NCBI GenBank assembly: GCA_042576225.1
Contig: JBHPCA010000002.1
Span: forward strand, 1-64,000
Direction of reading: 5' to 3'
Length of the DNA: 64,000 nucleotides
Origin: GWF2-30-66 sp042576225
GTDB taxonomy: Bacteria; Babelota; Babeliae; Babelales; Vermiphilaceae
Positions 44,570 through 54,600 of the stretch are shown here, in pieces. The notes beneath the pieces are model-generated. The model made no database searches, was not told where the DNA came from, and saw only the letters and a program-made list of their open reading frames with translations. Position 1 is the first letter of the stretch. Each line of letters begins with the position of its first letter. The position numbers and the translations under genes were made by a program.

Positions 44570-44915
44570 AATAATTTCGCTTATTCTGGGGTATTCATTC
44601 TGGTACATATTTAGCCAATCGCATGTTTCAAAAATATGGCTAGATGCCCCAATCTGTTTTTACAACACCCCGCAAAGCTTACAAATATCATGCAAAGACA
44701 AAGTTAAAATACAGCTTTGGGCAAAACGTTCTGACCTGTATACTATAGACAGGGAAACATTGGCATTTCACATTGACATGCAAGAAGCAAAAAAAGGCGA
44801 TATCGTCATGAAACTTAATCAAAACCAGCTTCTTTTGCCAGAATCTATAAAAATGGTACGATGTTACCCTACAAACATTGCAGTAAAAATTAACGAGATA
44901 AAAACACAAACGTAG
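44523..44915 (+). CDS. YbbR/CdaR-like membrane protein
   Basis: A single N-terminal membrane helix (IKIISLILGYSFWYIFSQSH, about 14-33) is followed by one YbbR-type beta domain, with the characteristic W-x-x-x-P(I/V) start (IWLDAPICFYN) and VRCYPTNIAVKI end. CdaR proteins usually carry three to four YbbR repeats and regulate CdaA at the membrane; this one has a single repeat (130 residues). It overlaps the upstream gene by 47 bases, with AGGGG before its ATG, and precedes glmM by 50 bases. Identification rests on fold pattern plus gene order. Confidence 0.7.
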   Translation: MKITLKKIFLNNAQIKIISLILGYSFWYIFSQSHVSKIWLDAPICFYNTPQSLQISCKDKVKIQLWAKRSDLYTIDRETLAFHIDMQEAKKGDIVMKLNQNQLLLPESIKMVRCYPTNIAVKINEIKTQT

Positions 44916-44965
44916 GCTCAACAAGCCCACGGCTTAGCAAGCCCACAACAAAAACAGGAAAGCAC

Positions 44966-46396
44966 ATGCAAAAAAAAACTTTTATCCCAGAGAAATCTGG
45001 CAACAAATTATTTGGCTCAAATAAATTTAACACAAGCCTATTTGGCACAGACGGCATACGCGCACAAATGGGGCAAGGGCCGTTAACACCAGAAAGCATA
45101 CAAAAACTGGGACAAGCCATAGGGATATGGGCACAAGAAAAATATGGAGCCAATATGCGAGTATTGTTTGGCCATGATACCCGTACCTCATGTGATACAA
45201 TAAAAGAGCATCTGGCGGCAGGATTATTACCCTATGGGGCACAGATATATGACGGGCATGTCATACCAACCCCTGCGGTTGTAAAGCTTGTCACCGGCGA
45301 ACCCAAAAAATTTAACTTTGGGGTAATCATCACAGCCTCTCATAACCCATACCAAGATAATGGAATAAAAATCGTAGATGCAATAGATGGGAAGCTTAGC
45401 GCAGTTGACGAAGACAGGATCACAGAAATTTTTTATACGCCAAAAAAGATTGCGAATAAGCCTGGAAAGTGCATAAAATATACCCAAGCAAAAGAGCAAT
45501 ACGCAAAAATAATAGCAGGATATTTCAAGCATAATTTATTAGAAAATCTCAAGATCGTACTTGATTGTGCTAATGGCGCAGCGTATCAGATTGCCCCTAA
45601 GATTTTCAAGAAACTAGGAGCCCAAGTAATCACAGTTGCAAACACTCCTAACGGGAAAAATATAAACAATAATTGCGGCTCGCTGCACCCTCAAGGATTA
45701 CAAAAAGTAGTTCTTGAGCAAAAAGCTGATATCGGCTTTGCGTTTGATGGCGATGGGGATAGAATAGTTGCGATAAACAAAAATGGGGAAATAAAAGACG
45801 GCGATGATATCTTGTGTCTCTTGTCAGACAACCCGGATTATAAAACCACAGCTGGCACAGCCACGGCTGGCACAGCCATATCTGGAACAACCATAATAGG
45901 CACAACTATCGTTGGTACAACTATGACAAATTATGGTCTTGAAGCTCACCTGAGAAAGAAAAAAATAAACTTTGTGCGCACCAAAGTGGGCGATAAATTT
46001 GTCGCAAAAGAGATGAAAAAGAAAAACGTGCTTCTTGGCGGAGAACCATCCGGGCATATTTTATTGCACAACTATATGTGCTGTTCTGATGGAATACTCA
46101 CTGCGCTAAAACTAGTTGAGACAATCAAAGCAACCAATAACTGGAAACTTGAAAGCTTTAAAAAAACGCCCCAAGAAATAATAAACGTACCGGTAAAAGA
46201 AAAAAGAGATTTGCAAGAGCCAGTTATAAAAAAAATAATCTTAGGACATAAAAATAAAATTAAAAATGGGAGAATAATTGTAAGATATTCTGGCACTCAG
46301 AACCTCCTGCGTGTTATGGTAGAAGAACAGGATGGTGTTTTGGCCAAAACAATTTGCAAGAGCCTAGCTCAAGAATTAAGAAATATATTAAATTAG
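44966..46396 (+). CDS. glmM: Phosphoglucosamine mutase
   Basis: GlmM converts glucosamine-6-phosphate to glucosamine-1-phosphate for UDP-GlcNAc and peptidoglycan. Motifs: LFGTDGIR near the start, the phosphoserine loop TASHNPYQDNGIK (about 120), the metal loop DGDGDR (about 262), GGEPSGH (about 357) and the phosphate-binding RYSGTQNLLRVM near the end. Just before TNYGLE, five xGTxx pentapeptides (residues 296-320) replace the single VGTVMSN-like strand usual in the family, making the protein slightly long (476). It is third in the cdaA-cdaR-glmM order and is followed 10 bases later by a DUF502 gene. Confidence 0.94.
   Translation: MQKKTFIPEKSGNKLFGSNKFNTSLFGTDGIRAQMGQGPLTPESIQKLGQAIGIWAQEKYGANMRVLFGHDTRTSCDTIKEHLAAGLLPYGAQIYDGHVIPTPAVVKLVTGEPKKFNFGVIITASHNPYQDNGIKIVDAIDGKLSAVDEDRITEIFYTPKKIANKPGKCIKYTQAKEQYAKIIAGYFKHNLLENLKIVLDCANGAAYQIAPKIFKKLGAQVITVANTPNGKNINNNCGSLHPQGLQKVVLEQKADIGFAFDGDGDRIVAINKNGEIKDGDDILCLLSDNPDYKTTAGTATAGTAISGTTIIGTTIVGTTMTNYGLEAHLRKKKINFVRTKVGDKFVAKEMKKKNVLLGGEPSGHILLHNYMCCSDGILTALKLVETIKATNNWKLESFKKTPQEIINVPVKEKRDLQEPVIKKIILGHKNKIKNGRIIVRYSGTQNLLRVMVEEQDGVLAKTICKSLAQELRNILN
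45851..45925 (+). repeat. Five in-frame 15-base repeats inside glmM
   Basis: Units 45851-45865, 45866-45880, 45881-45895, 45896-45910 and 45911-45925 encode AGTAT, AGTAI, SGTTI, IGTTI and VGTTM. The first two differ by two bases, and the last is the ancestral strand leading into TNYGLE. This looks like slippage-driven expansion. Confidence 0.9.
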
Positions 46397-46405
46397 GGAG
46401 AAATT

Positions 46406-47050
46406 ATGTGTTTTTGCCCACTGAGTAAAATTTTAGGAAGATTCTTTCGCTTTTTGTGGTCGCTCTTTTTAAACGGCCTTTTAACAATTTTGCCTATTAC
46501 ATTCACGATCGTTATATTTACTATTTCTTTTAGACTTATCACTAACTGGCTAGAGCCAATTAAAAATATCCAACCAGAATTTCTCAAAAAAATACCCTAC
46601 GCAGAAGTTATTTTGGCCATTTTGGCAATATTTTTGTTGGGAACCATATTAAAAATATTTATTTTAAAACGCATTATTCATATAATTGAAAATGTAATAT
46701 CAAAAATTCCACTTATTCGACCAATCTATAATGGCATAAAACAGCTGGTTAAAGCTCTTTCGGGTAAAAGCAAACTTTCGTTTAAGCAGGTCGTCGTTAT
46801 AGAATTTCCAAGACGAGGAATATTCTGCATCGGCTTTTTAACAAGCGAGCTACCAACCCAAATAGCCCCTGAGAACGGCCAAAAATATTTCAATATCTAT
46901 ATGCCTACCGCACCAAACCCAACCAGCGGGTATTATATTATTTTGCCGGAAAAAGATATTAGAAAAATTGATCTGACGCGGCAAGAGGCTATGGCAATGG
47001 TAATCTCCGGTGGCATTGTACAGCCAGACAGGTTCAAACAAAAAAAATAA
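46406..47050 (+). CDS. DUF502 family membrane protein
   Basis: Two membrane helices (about residues 14-43, with LLTILPITFTIVIF, and 68-90, VILAILAIFLLGTIL) are followed by a cytoplasmic or periplasmic beta-rich domain with IPLIRPIYNGIKQL, VVVIEFPRRGIFCIGFLT and MPTAPNPTSGYYIILPEKDI, the conserved core of DUF502. Its 214 residues are typical. No molecular function is established for the family. GGGAGAAATT precedes the ATG and glmM ends 10 bases upstream, so it is in the same operon. Its end faces the convergent holA-like gene across 15 bases. Confidence 0.9.
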   Translation: MCFCPLSKILGRFFRFLWSLFLNGLLTILPITFTIVIFTISFRLITNWLEPIKNIQPEFLKKIPYAEVILAILAIFLLGTILKIFILKRIIHIIENVISKIPLIRPIYNGIKQLVKALSGKSKLSFKQVVVIEFPRRGIFCIGFLTSELPTQIAPENGQKYFNIYMPTAPNPTSGYYIILPEKDIRKIDLTRQEAMAMVISGGIVQPDRFKQKK

Positions 47051-47065
47051 TACTTTAAACACAGG

Positions 47066-48058
47066 TTATGGGCAAAACTCACGGGCAAAGAACTTGGAAT
47101 AAAAAAGATCGAGCGAGAATGGATCACCGCCGTTCTTAAGCGAATAATCTATCGAATACAAGAAATTATGGGCATTGGAAAGTTCATCAAAAGAAAAGTT
47201 TCGCCAACTTCTTTGCATAAAAGAAAACGGAAGCCTAAAGCTGATTTTTCTTGCATCAGCTATCTTTCTTTCTTGCATTAGCACAATAACATTGGATGCA
47301 CGCCATATTTGTTCTGACCAGTAGGTAATCCAAAACTGCTCTGGGTAATCGTCTTTGAGATCGCGCCAAAGTTTAAAAAATATATGTGGGTTTCTATTAA
47401 AAAAATATTGCGCTAACGTAAAAAGTGACTTTTCTGGTGTTATGATTTTTACAAGCCAGCTATCACAAAAATCTTTATATTTTCTACCAGCCAGAGACGC
47501 ATAGTTCATTAATATACAAGCTAGATCTAACGTAAGCTTACTATTTTGAGAAAACATATCTAAAATAATTTTATTAAAAGACTTTGTTTTTGGCTTTGCA
47601 CAAAATTGCACTAGCTTAATAAAAGTTCTTTGATCAACAAAAGGGTCTATCTCTATGACAAGATTTTTATTGCTTAGCCCAAGCTTGACAGCACTATCTG
47701 AGTAAAACGCAACTAAATTGGGGCCTGTATAGTTTTTCAAGTAGGCAACCCAACTGGATTTATCTTTGGCTTTTAACGCAGATACATCTTCAAGCCAATA
47801 AAACTTTTTCTGCCCTAAAAACGTCGTCTCCAGTTTGGATTTCACAGTTGAGGCATTTTGAGCAGCCAAGTTTATAGCCTCTGTGCCAACTATACCATTT
47901 ATACCAGTAGGCATAAACACTTTAAGTTTTTTAATAAAAAAAGAAAAAAAGAGCAATGGGTACTGCCCTTTAGAACTGGACTTGAAGTGAAACAAAACAT
48001 GCTCACTAAAAACCGGCGATTTTGTATTAATTTTGTCTATAAATTCTATAAGTCTCAT
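47066..48058 (-). CDS. Divergent DNA polymerase III delta subunit-like protein
   Basis: The layout fits HolA, the clamp-loader subunit that opens the sliding clamp: a central FYWLEDVSALKAKDKSSWVAYLKNY stretch resembles the strand-helix region before the lid domain, and the C-terminal RLPFSFMQRSWRNFSFDELSNAHNFLYSIDYSLKNGG resembles the delta collar domain (LDxxLKxG pattern). The usual N-terminal FLxxGxDxxL start is not obvious, and a Walker motif is absent, as expected for delta. Length (330) is right. The assignment is tentative; other AAA-related families are possible. Confidence 0.5.
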   Translation of the reverse strand: MRLIEFIDKINTKSPVFSEHVLFHFKSSSKGQYPLLFFSFFIKKLKVFMPTGINGIVGTEAINLAAQNASTVKSKLETTFLGQKKFYWLEDVSALKAKDKSSWVAYLKNYTGPNLVAFYSDSAVKLGLSNKNLVIEIDPFVDQRTFIKLVQFCAKPKTKSFNKIILDMFSQNSKLTLDLACILMNYASLAGRKYKDFCDSWLVKIITPEKSLFTLAQYFFNRNPHIFFKLWRDLKDDYPEQFWITYWSEQIWRASNVIVLMQERKIADARKISFRLPFSFMQRSWRNFSFDELSNAHNFLYSIDYSLKNGGDPFSLDLFYSKFFAREFCP

Positions 48059-48109
48059 AGATAATAAAGTACACGCACTTACCCGTTTTGTCTATTTTTT
48101 TATATGTTT

Positions 48110-49054
48110 TTATCTATTGGCCAAGCTAAAAAACGGTGTTTTATTATTTTTCTTCCCATGCTCCTTTTTTGACTTTTCTCGAGCGTCACAAGAACTATTC
48201 TCAAGAGACTTAGTCTCCTGAGAATAATCGCAAGATTTTTTGCTAAAAACAGCATCAAACAGATTATCGCCAATATTCAAAATATTACTTACCCCTAGGC
48301 AAGCAAACTCTTTTGCCTTCTCAAACTGCTCCCAAGTGATTAGACCCTTCTCAGCACCTCCTTGGATCTCAACTATTTTATTTGATTTAGTTATCACAAA
48401 GTTAAAATCTGCATCTGCAATACTATCTTCTTCGTAACTGAGATCAAGTAACACGTCATGAGTATTATCACTAGAATTGTCGCTAGAACTATCGTTAGGG
48501 CTCTTATCCAAATTATCTTGATTATTTGAGTTATCGCCCGTAGTGTTTATAACGCCCACAGATATTGCAGCCACATGGTCAGTGAGAATAATTTCTTTGA
48601 TAAACTTTCTTTTTAGCCAATATGCTTGTGCAGCCCGTAAGGCCAAGCAGGCACCGGTAATGCACGCCGTTCTTGTGCCACCATCTGCCTGCAAAACATC
48701 ACAGTCTATATAAATAGTACGTTCGCCTATTGCGTCAAGATTTACTATCGTTCGCAAAGATCTACCAATCAATCTTGATATCTCTACTGAACGACCATTT
48801 TTACGCATGAGGGTCGCTTCACGAACTATTCTATTGGTAGATGATGTTGGAAGCATCGCATACTCAGCCGTAAGCCATCCCGTTTTTTTGCCTTTTAAAA
48901 ACGGCGGAACACCATTTTGCATAGACGCAGAACATAACACTTTTGTATTACCAAGTTCAAAAAGAACAGAACCCGCAGCATAGCCAAACGTATTAAAAGA
49001 TACTTTGGCGTGCCTTAAACAGTTATAGGCACGCCCATCTCTTCGCTCAAACAT
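48110..49054 (-). CDS. rph: Ribonuclease PH with low-complexity insertion
   Basis: Phosphorolytic 3' exonuclease that trims tRNA precursors. The core is clear: RxDGRAYNCLRH, GNTKVLCSASM, GRSLRTIVNLD, CDVLQADGGTRTACITGACLAL, LLDLSYEEDSIADADFNFV and EIQGGAEKG. An Asn/Asp/Ser-rich segment of about 30 residues (around 178-208) is inserted between the VAAISVGVI strand and LLDLSYEED, and the C terminus has a ~45-residue Ser/Lys-rich extension, so the protein has 314 residues instead of about 240. It starts seven bases after pnp ends. Confidence 0.92.
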   Translation of the reverse strand: MFERRDGRAYNCLRHAKVSFNTFGYAAGSVLFELGNTKVLCSASMQNGVPPFLKGKKTGWLTAEYAMLPTSSTNRIVREATLMRKNGRSVEISRLIGRSLRTIVNLDAIGERTIYIDCDVLQADGGTRTACITGACLALRAAQAYWLKRKFIKEIILTDHVAAISVGVINTTGDNSNNQDNLDKSPNDSSSDNSSDNTHDVLLDLSYEEDSIADADFNFVITKSNKIVEIQGGAEKGLITWEQFEKAKEFACLGVSNILNIGDNLFDAVFSKKSCDYSQETKSLENSSCDAREKSKKEHGKKNNKTPFFSLANR

Positions 49055-49061
49055 ATTTTCT

Positions 49062-51155
49062 TTAGCTATTATTTTCTTCTATAATTTTTAATCGAATTCG
49101 ACCTGTCGTTGGATCATAGCTTATAACCTCAACCTCAACTTTTTGGTCAACTTTGTATTGGCGCATAAAGTCTTTTTGTTTATCTCTTGGGATATTGGAC
49201 ACGTGAACAAGACCATCTGCCCCAGGAACCAACTCAACAAACAGACCAAAGTCAGCGATTCTTCTTACTATCCCAACATAGCGAGATCCATCTTCTATTT
49301 GGCCACCTAAAACTTTAACCCATGCTAATGCTTTTTCAATATCAGCATCTGGGCCACCGTAAATTCTGACCTTTCCTTCACCGTCTATGTCAATATTTGT
49401 CTTTGTTACGTCTATGATCTCACGAATTATTTTACCACCAGTGCCAATTATAGCACCAATTTTATCTGTCGGAACAGTGATGGAAATAACTTTAGGAACA
49501 AGGTCTGAAAGTTCCGCTTTTGGTTTGGACATAACTTTTTTCATCTGATCAAGAATATAGATTCTGCCATTTTTAGCCTGCTCTAATGCTGACTCAAAAA
49601 CCTCTCTTGGGAAACCGGCTTTGTGTTTAATATCCATCTGAATCGCAGTTATACCCTCATCGGTACCAGTTACCTTAAAGTCCATTAAACCAAAGGCATC
49701 TTCAAACCCAGAAATATCTGTGAGTACTGCCCATGCACCATCAGATGACCTTCTTAAAAGCCCTGTTGCAACACCACCGACCATCTTTTTCAACGGCACA
49801 CCAGTATCCATTAAAGCCATAGTAGAACCACAAGTTGTTGCCATAGAAGTAGAACCATCTGATTCTAACATATCGGCAATTATTCTTATTGTGTAAGGGA
49901 AATCTTCTTTGCTAGGAAGAAGATACTTAAACGAAGATTTCGCCAAGTACCCATGACCAATTTCACGTCTTCCTGGCCCCCTTAAAAAACGAGCCTCTCC
50001 AACTGAGAACGGAGGAAAATTGTAATGAAGCATAAAAGCTGAACCTTTAGGCTCATCTAATATCCCCTCTATCTTCTGCTCATCTTGACCACCGCCTAAG
50101 GTTACACTTACTAACGCCTGTGTTTTTCCACGATTAAAGAGCGCAGAACCATGTGTGGTTGGCAAAAGACCAACTTCTGTTGTAATTTTTCGCACCTGGT
50201 CAAACGCACGTCCATCAACACGAACATTTTTGTCTATAACACAATCTGTAAGCTTTTTCTTTAAAACTAAATCTAAAATATAATTTATAACAGACTGATG
50301 TGTTTCTGTCTCTTCTATTTCATCTTTATATTTATTATTGAAATCTTCTTTCAGTTTCTTAAGATTGTCTTTACGTTCTACTTTATCTGCAACGTACATC
50401 GACTCTACATATTCTTTTGTAAGAAACTTATCAACTTTTGCTTTCCAACCGTCCCAATCAATTCCATCATCAGGAATTTCTTCTACAACGCTTAGCTCTT
50501 TTTTAATCTTTTTTTGCCACTCTACTTGTTTTTTGATTCTCTCATGGGATTTAAACATTATGTCAAGAAAATCAGATTCTGAAATCTGGTTAGTAGAGCC
50601 TTCAACCATACAAATACCTTCTTGAGTCCCTGCAAAAACAATACGAGCATCAGATTCTAGTGTTAACTCATAAGAAGGATCGAATATCCATTGACCATCT
50701 ACCTTTCCAACTTCAACAACACCAACAGGCCCAAAAAACGGTATCTTAGAAACAGTAAGCGCTATTGAAGCCGCAAGTAAAGCTAATTTACCTGGTGTAT
50801 GCTTTTTATCAACTGAGTATACCGTTACAAGAACTTGTAAATTGCTAAAATAGGTCTCAGGAAAAAGGGGTCTTATAGCCCTATCTATTAAACGGGATAT
50901 TAAAACCTCTCTATCTGTAGATTTACCTTCTCTTTTGAAATACCCTCCGGGTATTTTCCCTGCCGCAGAAAACGGCTCTCTATAATCTGTTGTTAACGGT
51001 AAAAATCCTAGAAACTCTTTTGAAGGATTAGATACAACGGTAGCAAGTAACAACGTATCACCCTGCCTAAACCAGGCCGCACCATCAGCTTGACCAGCAA
51101 CCTTGCCAATATCAACAGAATACCCAAACTCATCTAATTTAAAAATCTTTGACAT
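49062..51155 (-). CDS. pnp: Polyribonucleotide nucleotidyltransferase (PNPase)
   Basis: Phosphorolytic exoribonuclease for mRNA decay, active as a trimer. Two RNase PH-like cores (about 1-220 and 310-545) flank a helical domain. LFNRGKTQALVSVTLG and the FPPFSVGEARFLRGPGRREIGHG stretch mark the second, active core. The C terminus has a KH domain (IGAIIGTGGKIIREI) and an S1 domain (GIVRRIADFGLFVELVPGADGLVHVS). Its 697 residues are standard. The rpsO-pnp order is conserved across bacteria. Confidence 0.97.
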   Translation of the reverse strand: MSKIFKLDEFGYSVDIGKVAGQADGAAWFRQGDTLLLATVVSNPSKEFLGFLPLTTDYREPFSAAGKIPGGYFKREGKSTDREVLISRLIDRAIRPLFPETYFSNLQVLVTVYSVDKKHTPGKLALLAASIALTVSKIPFFGPVGVVEVGKVDGQWIFDPSYELTLESDARIVFAGTQEGICMVEGSTNQISESDFLDIMFKSHERIKKQVEWQKKIKKELSVVEEIPDDGIDWDGWKAKVDKFLTKEYVESMYVADKVERKDNLKKLKEDFNNKYKDEIEETETHQSVINYILDLVLKKKLTDCVIDKNVRVDGRAFDQVRKITTEVGLLPTTHGSALFNRGKTQALVSVTLGGGQDEQKIEGILDEPKGSAFMLHYNFPPFSVGEARFLRGPGRREIGHGYLAKSSFKYLLPSKEDFPYTIRIIADMLESDGSTSMATTCGSTMALMDTGVPLKKMVGGVATGLLRRSSDGAWAVLTDISGFEDAFGLMDFKVTGTDEGITAIQMDIKHKAGFPREVFESALEQAKNGRIYILDQMKKVMSKPKAELSDLVPKVISITVPTDKIGAIIGTGGKIIREIIDVTKTNIDIDGEGKVRIYGGPDADIEKALAWVKVLGGQIEDGSRYVGIVRRIADFGLFVELVPGADGLVHVSNIPRDKQKDFMRQYKVDQKVEVEVISYDPTTGRIRLKIIEENNS

Positions 51156-51194
51156 ATGTAAACCTACAATAATTAAAATCCCAATTAAAAAATT

Positions 51195-51464
51195 TTATCT
51201 TTTTAACTCTAAGCGTTTTATAAGCTCTCTGTATTGATTCTCATCTTCACGCTCAAGATATTTCAAGAACCTGCGTCTTCGAGAAATCATTTTAAAAAGC
51301 CCACGCTTTGAAGAAAAATCTTTTTTATTTTCCTTCAAGTGCTCTGTTAAACACTTAATATGCTCTGAGAGCATTGCAATTTGCAACTGCACAGAACCTG
51401 TATCGCTATCATTTATTCTATACTGAGAAACCAACTTCTCTTTTTCTTCTTTCGTTATTGCCAT
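51195..51464 (-). CDS. rpsO: 30S ribosomal protein S15
   Basis: S15 binds the central domain of 16S rRNA. I start at the ATG at 51464 (MAITKEEKEKL), which gives exactly the standard 89 residues; the frame also has an ATG six codons earlier. GSVQLQIAMLSEHI and HSSKRGL-like FSSKRGLFKMISRRRRFLKYL are diagnostic. A perfect TATAAT (complement of 51516-51521) between the tRNA-Val gene and rpsO may serve a promoter. Confidence 0.95.
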   Translation of the reverse strand: MAITKEEKEKLVSQYRINDSDTGSVQLQIAMLSEHIKCLTEHLKENKKDFSSKRGLFKMISRRRRFLKYLEREDENQYRELIKRLELKR

Positions 51465-51535
51465 GTTATTTAAAACCCGCATTTTAAAATAAATTAAACA
51501 TATATATCACAAAATATTATATCAAAATATTGTGC

Positions 51536-51610
51536 TGGTAGGCGCGAGTGGAATTGAACCACCGGCCCTTGCTACGTCAAAGCAATGCTCTACCACTGAG
51601 CTACGCGCCT
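51536..51610 (-). tRNA. tRNA-Val (GAC anticodon)
   Basis: A complete cloverleaf reads on the minus strand: acceptor AGGCGCG/CGCGCCT, D arm GCTC...GAGC, anticodon stem TTGCT/AGCAA with loop TTGACGT (anticodon GAC), and T arm GGTGG TTCAATT CCACT. Discriminator A and an encoded CCA (51536-51538) follow. It lies between rpoC and rpsO. Confidence 0.93.
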
Positions 51611-51631
51611 AAAATATTTCAATATCTTTTC

Positions 51632-54600
51632 CTACTTATTTTTTTCTTTATTCAACTGCTTATCTATCTCTTTCTCTTCTTCCTGCTTGGCCTGCCTTTC
51701 TAAGTCAGACATATCGTCTCCAAGATATTTATTTCTAAAAGACTCTATTCCTGTACCCGCTGGTATTAGTTTACCAACAATTACATTTTCTTTTAAGCCA
51801 TATAAGCAATCAACTTGTCCAGAAATCGCAGCCTCTGATAAAATACGTGTTGTTTCCTGGAAAGATGCTGCTGAAATAAAGCTTTCTGTATCTAATGATG
51901 CCGTGGTAATACCCATCAAAAACGGCTTTGCCGCGGCTACCTTCTTTCCTTCCGCTTTTAATAATGAGTTAACATTTTTAAAATGTATTCTATCAACTCT
52001 ATCACCAATTAAGAAATCAGAATCGCCGCTTTCTATGACTCTTACTTTACGCATCATTTGTCGTACAATTACCTCAATGTGCCTATCATTAATCTTAATC
52101 CCTTGCAGCAAATATATCTCCTGTATATTATCTACCAGGTATTTCTGCACAACTTCAGGACCTAAGATTCTTAACATATCGTGCAGCACAGGAACACCCG
52201 TTGTGATAAGGTCACCAGCGCTAACACTTTCACCGTTTACTACGTTAAGCTGCTTTCCTCGAGGAATAAGATAATCATAAGATTCACTTCCAGAAACAAT
52301 TGATATTTTTCTCATGCCCCTATGAAGTCCTGCAAAAACAACCTCCCCATCTATATCAGATATAATTGCAGGCTCTTTTGGCATTCGAGCTTCAAATAAT
52401 TCTGCAATTCTAGGAAGACCACCAGTAATATCTTTCGTCTTAGATACTTCACGAGGCATTTTAACCAGTACATCTCCTGGCTCAATACGTTGCCCATCTT
52501 TTATTGCTAAATATGAACCCGCAGGTAAATAGTATTGCGTAATCTCCTGGCCCTTATCATCCAAAATACTTACAGCTGGCTGATACTTATCGCCTTTTCG
52601 ATCTAAAACAATGTAGTTTGAAACTCCAGTAGCCTCATCAAATTTCTCTTGAATTGTAACGTTTTCAATGACATCTACAAACTCAACTTTACCACCTTTT
52701 TCAGTTAAAAGAATTTTGTTATGAGCATCCCACTCTGCTAGTTTTTTTCCTTTTTTAACTTCTTGCCCATCTTCTACTAATAACGTTGAGCCATACTCAA
52801 GTGCATGCTCCTGCAACTCTCTACCATCTTTAGAAACAATTAATATTTTTCCTTTTCTACTGATAATAACGTCTTTATTTTCCTTGTTCCTTAATAAACG
52901 GATATTTTGAAGTTGCACAACCCCCTCCTGCTTTGCAGTGAAGAAAGGCTGTTCGGCCATACCACTCGCAGTACCTCCAATGTGAAAGGTTCTCATAGTA
53001 AGCTGTGTACCAGGCTCACCAATAGACTGTGCAGCTATAACACCAACAGTAACTCCCACATCTACAACCCCTCCTTTTGAGAGATCGTATCCATAACACA
53101 TTGCACAAACACCACGCTTTGCTTGACATGTCAATACTGAACGAATGCAAAGTTTAGAAATCGCAGAATCTGATATCCTTTTGACCGCTTGTCTATCTAC
53201 GACACATCCCTGTTTAAGTATAACTTCACCTGTTATAGGGTCTTTTGCATCGGCTGCCAAAACTCTTCCAAATACACGATCAGATAACTCACAAAGCACA
53301 TCTCCCGATTCTTTGAGATCTTCAATCTCTATGTACCCTAACGTCTTACAATCTTTAAGCGTAATAATCGTATCTTGAGCAACATCGACCAACCTTCTGG
53401 TTAAATACCCAGAGTTTGCAGTTTTAAGGGCTGTATCGGCCTGACCTTTACGAGCACCGTGAGTAGAAATAAAGTACTCAAATACTTCCAACCCATCTTT
53501 GAAGTTAGTTTTGACGGGAGTCTCCATAATCTCACCGGTTGGTTTGGCCATCATACCACGCATACCAACAAGCTGCTTAATCTGATCTTTAGACCCTCGA
53601 GCCCCAGATACTAACATCATAAATATAGGGTTAAATGGCTCAAAAACCTTATCCTCATTCAAGAATGACATCTCGTTCTGCTCTTCTAAATCATTCAACA
53701 TCTCAGATGCAACATCTGCGGTTGCTCGAGCCCAAATTCCTATAACTTTATTGTAGCGCTCACCATTTGTGATAACACCATCTCTATAAAGCTGCTCTAT
53801 CTCATGAACTTTTTTGTCAGCCTCATCTATAATTAAGTCTTTTTTCACAGGAACAAGCAAATCTTGAATTGAAAATGATACACCACCCATAGTCGCATTA
53901 TAAAAACCGAGTTTTTTCATTCTATCCAAGCACTTTACAGCAACATCAGAGCCAAAATTATAATAAACAAGCTCAACTAATTTCACCAAGTCGGCCTTTT
54001 TCATAATTTTGTTTATCCAACTGAAATCAGAGCCTTCAGGCAATGCGTCATAAAGCACAACTCTTCCAACAGAAGTTTCTACAATTTTTTCACCTAATCT
54101 CACTTTAATCTTAGTGTGAAGATCTACTTGTTTATACTGATACGCAGTTATAACTTCCTTAAGATCAGAGAACACCATGCCCTCTCCCTTACTATTATGC
54201 CTAATCTTAGTCATATAGTGAAGGCCAAGCACCATGTCTTGAGAAGGTACCGTAATTGGTCTACCACTCGCAGGAGAAAGAATATTTTTTGTAGATAACA
54301 CCAAAGCCTTAGATTCATCTTGAGCTTTTTTACTTAAAGGTACGTGTACTGCCATCTGGTCACCGTCAAAGTCAGCGTTAAATGCTGAACAAACGAGCGG
54401 ATGAAGTGTGATAGCTTTCCCATCAACCAATATTGGATAAAACGCCTGGATACCAAGTCTGTGAAGAGTTGGAGCACGGTTTAACAGAACAACTCTGTCT
54501 TTTACCACATCCTCCAATACATCCCAAATTTCCTCATCTAAGTTTTCCACCATCTTTTTTGCTATGCGCAAGTTAGCAGCAATTTCTCTTTCTAGCAGAC

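Noticed and set aside
46072..46587. Minus-strand frames opposite glmM and the DUF502 gene
   Set aside because: They are shadows of clearly coding plus-strand genes with intact family motifs.
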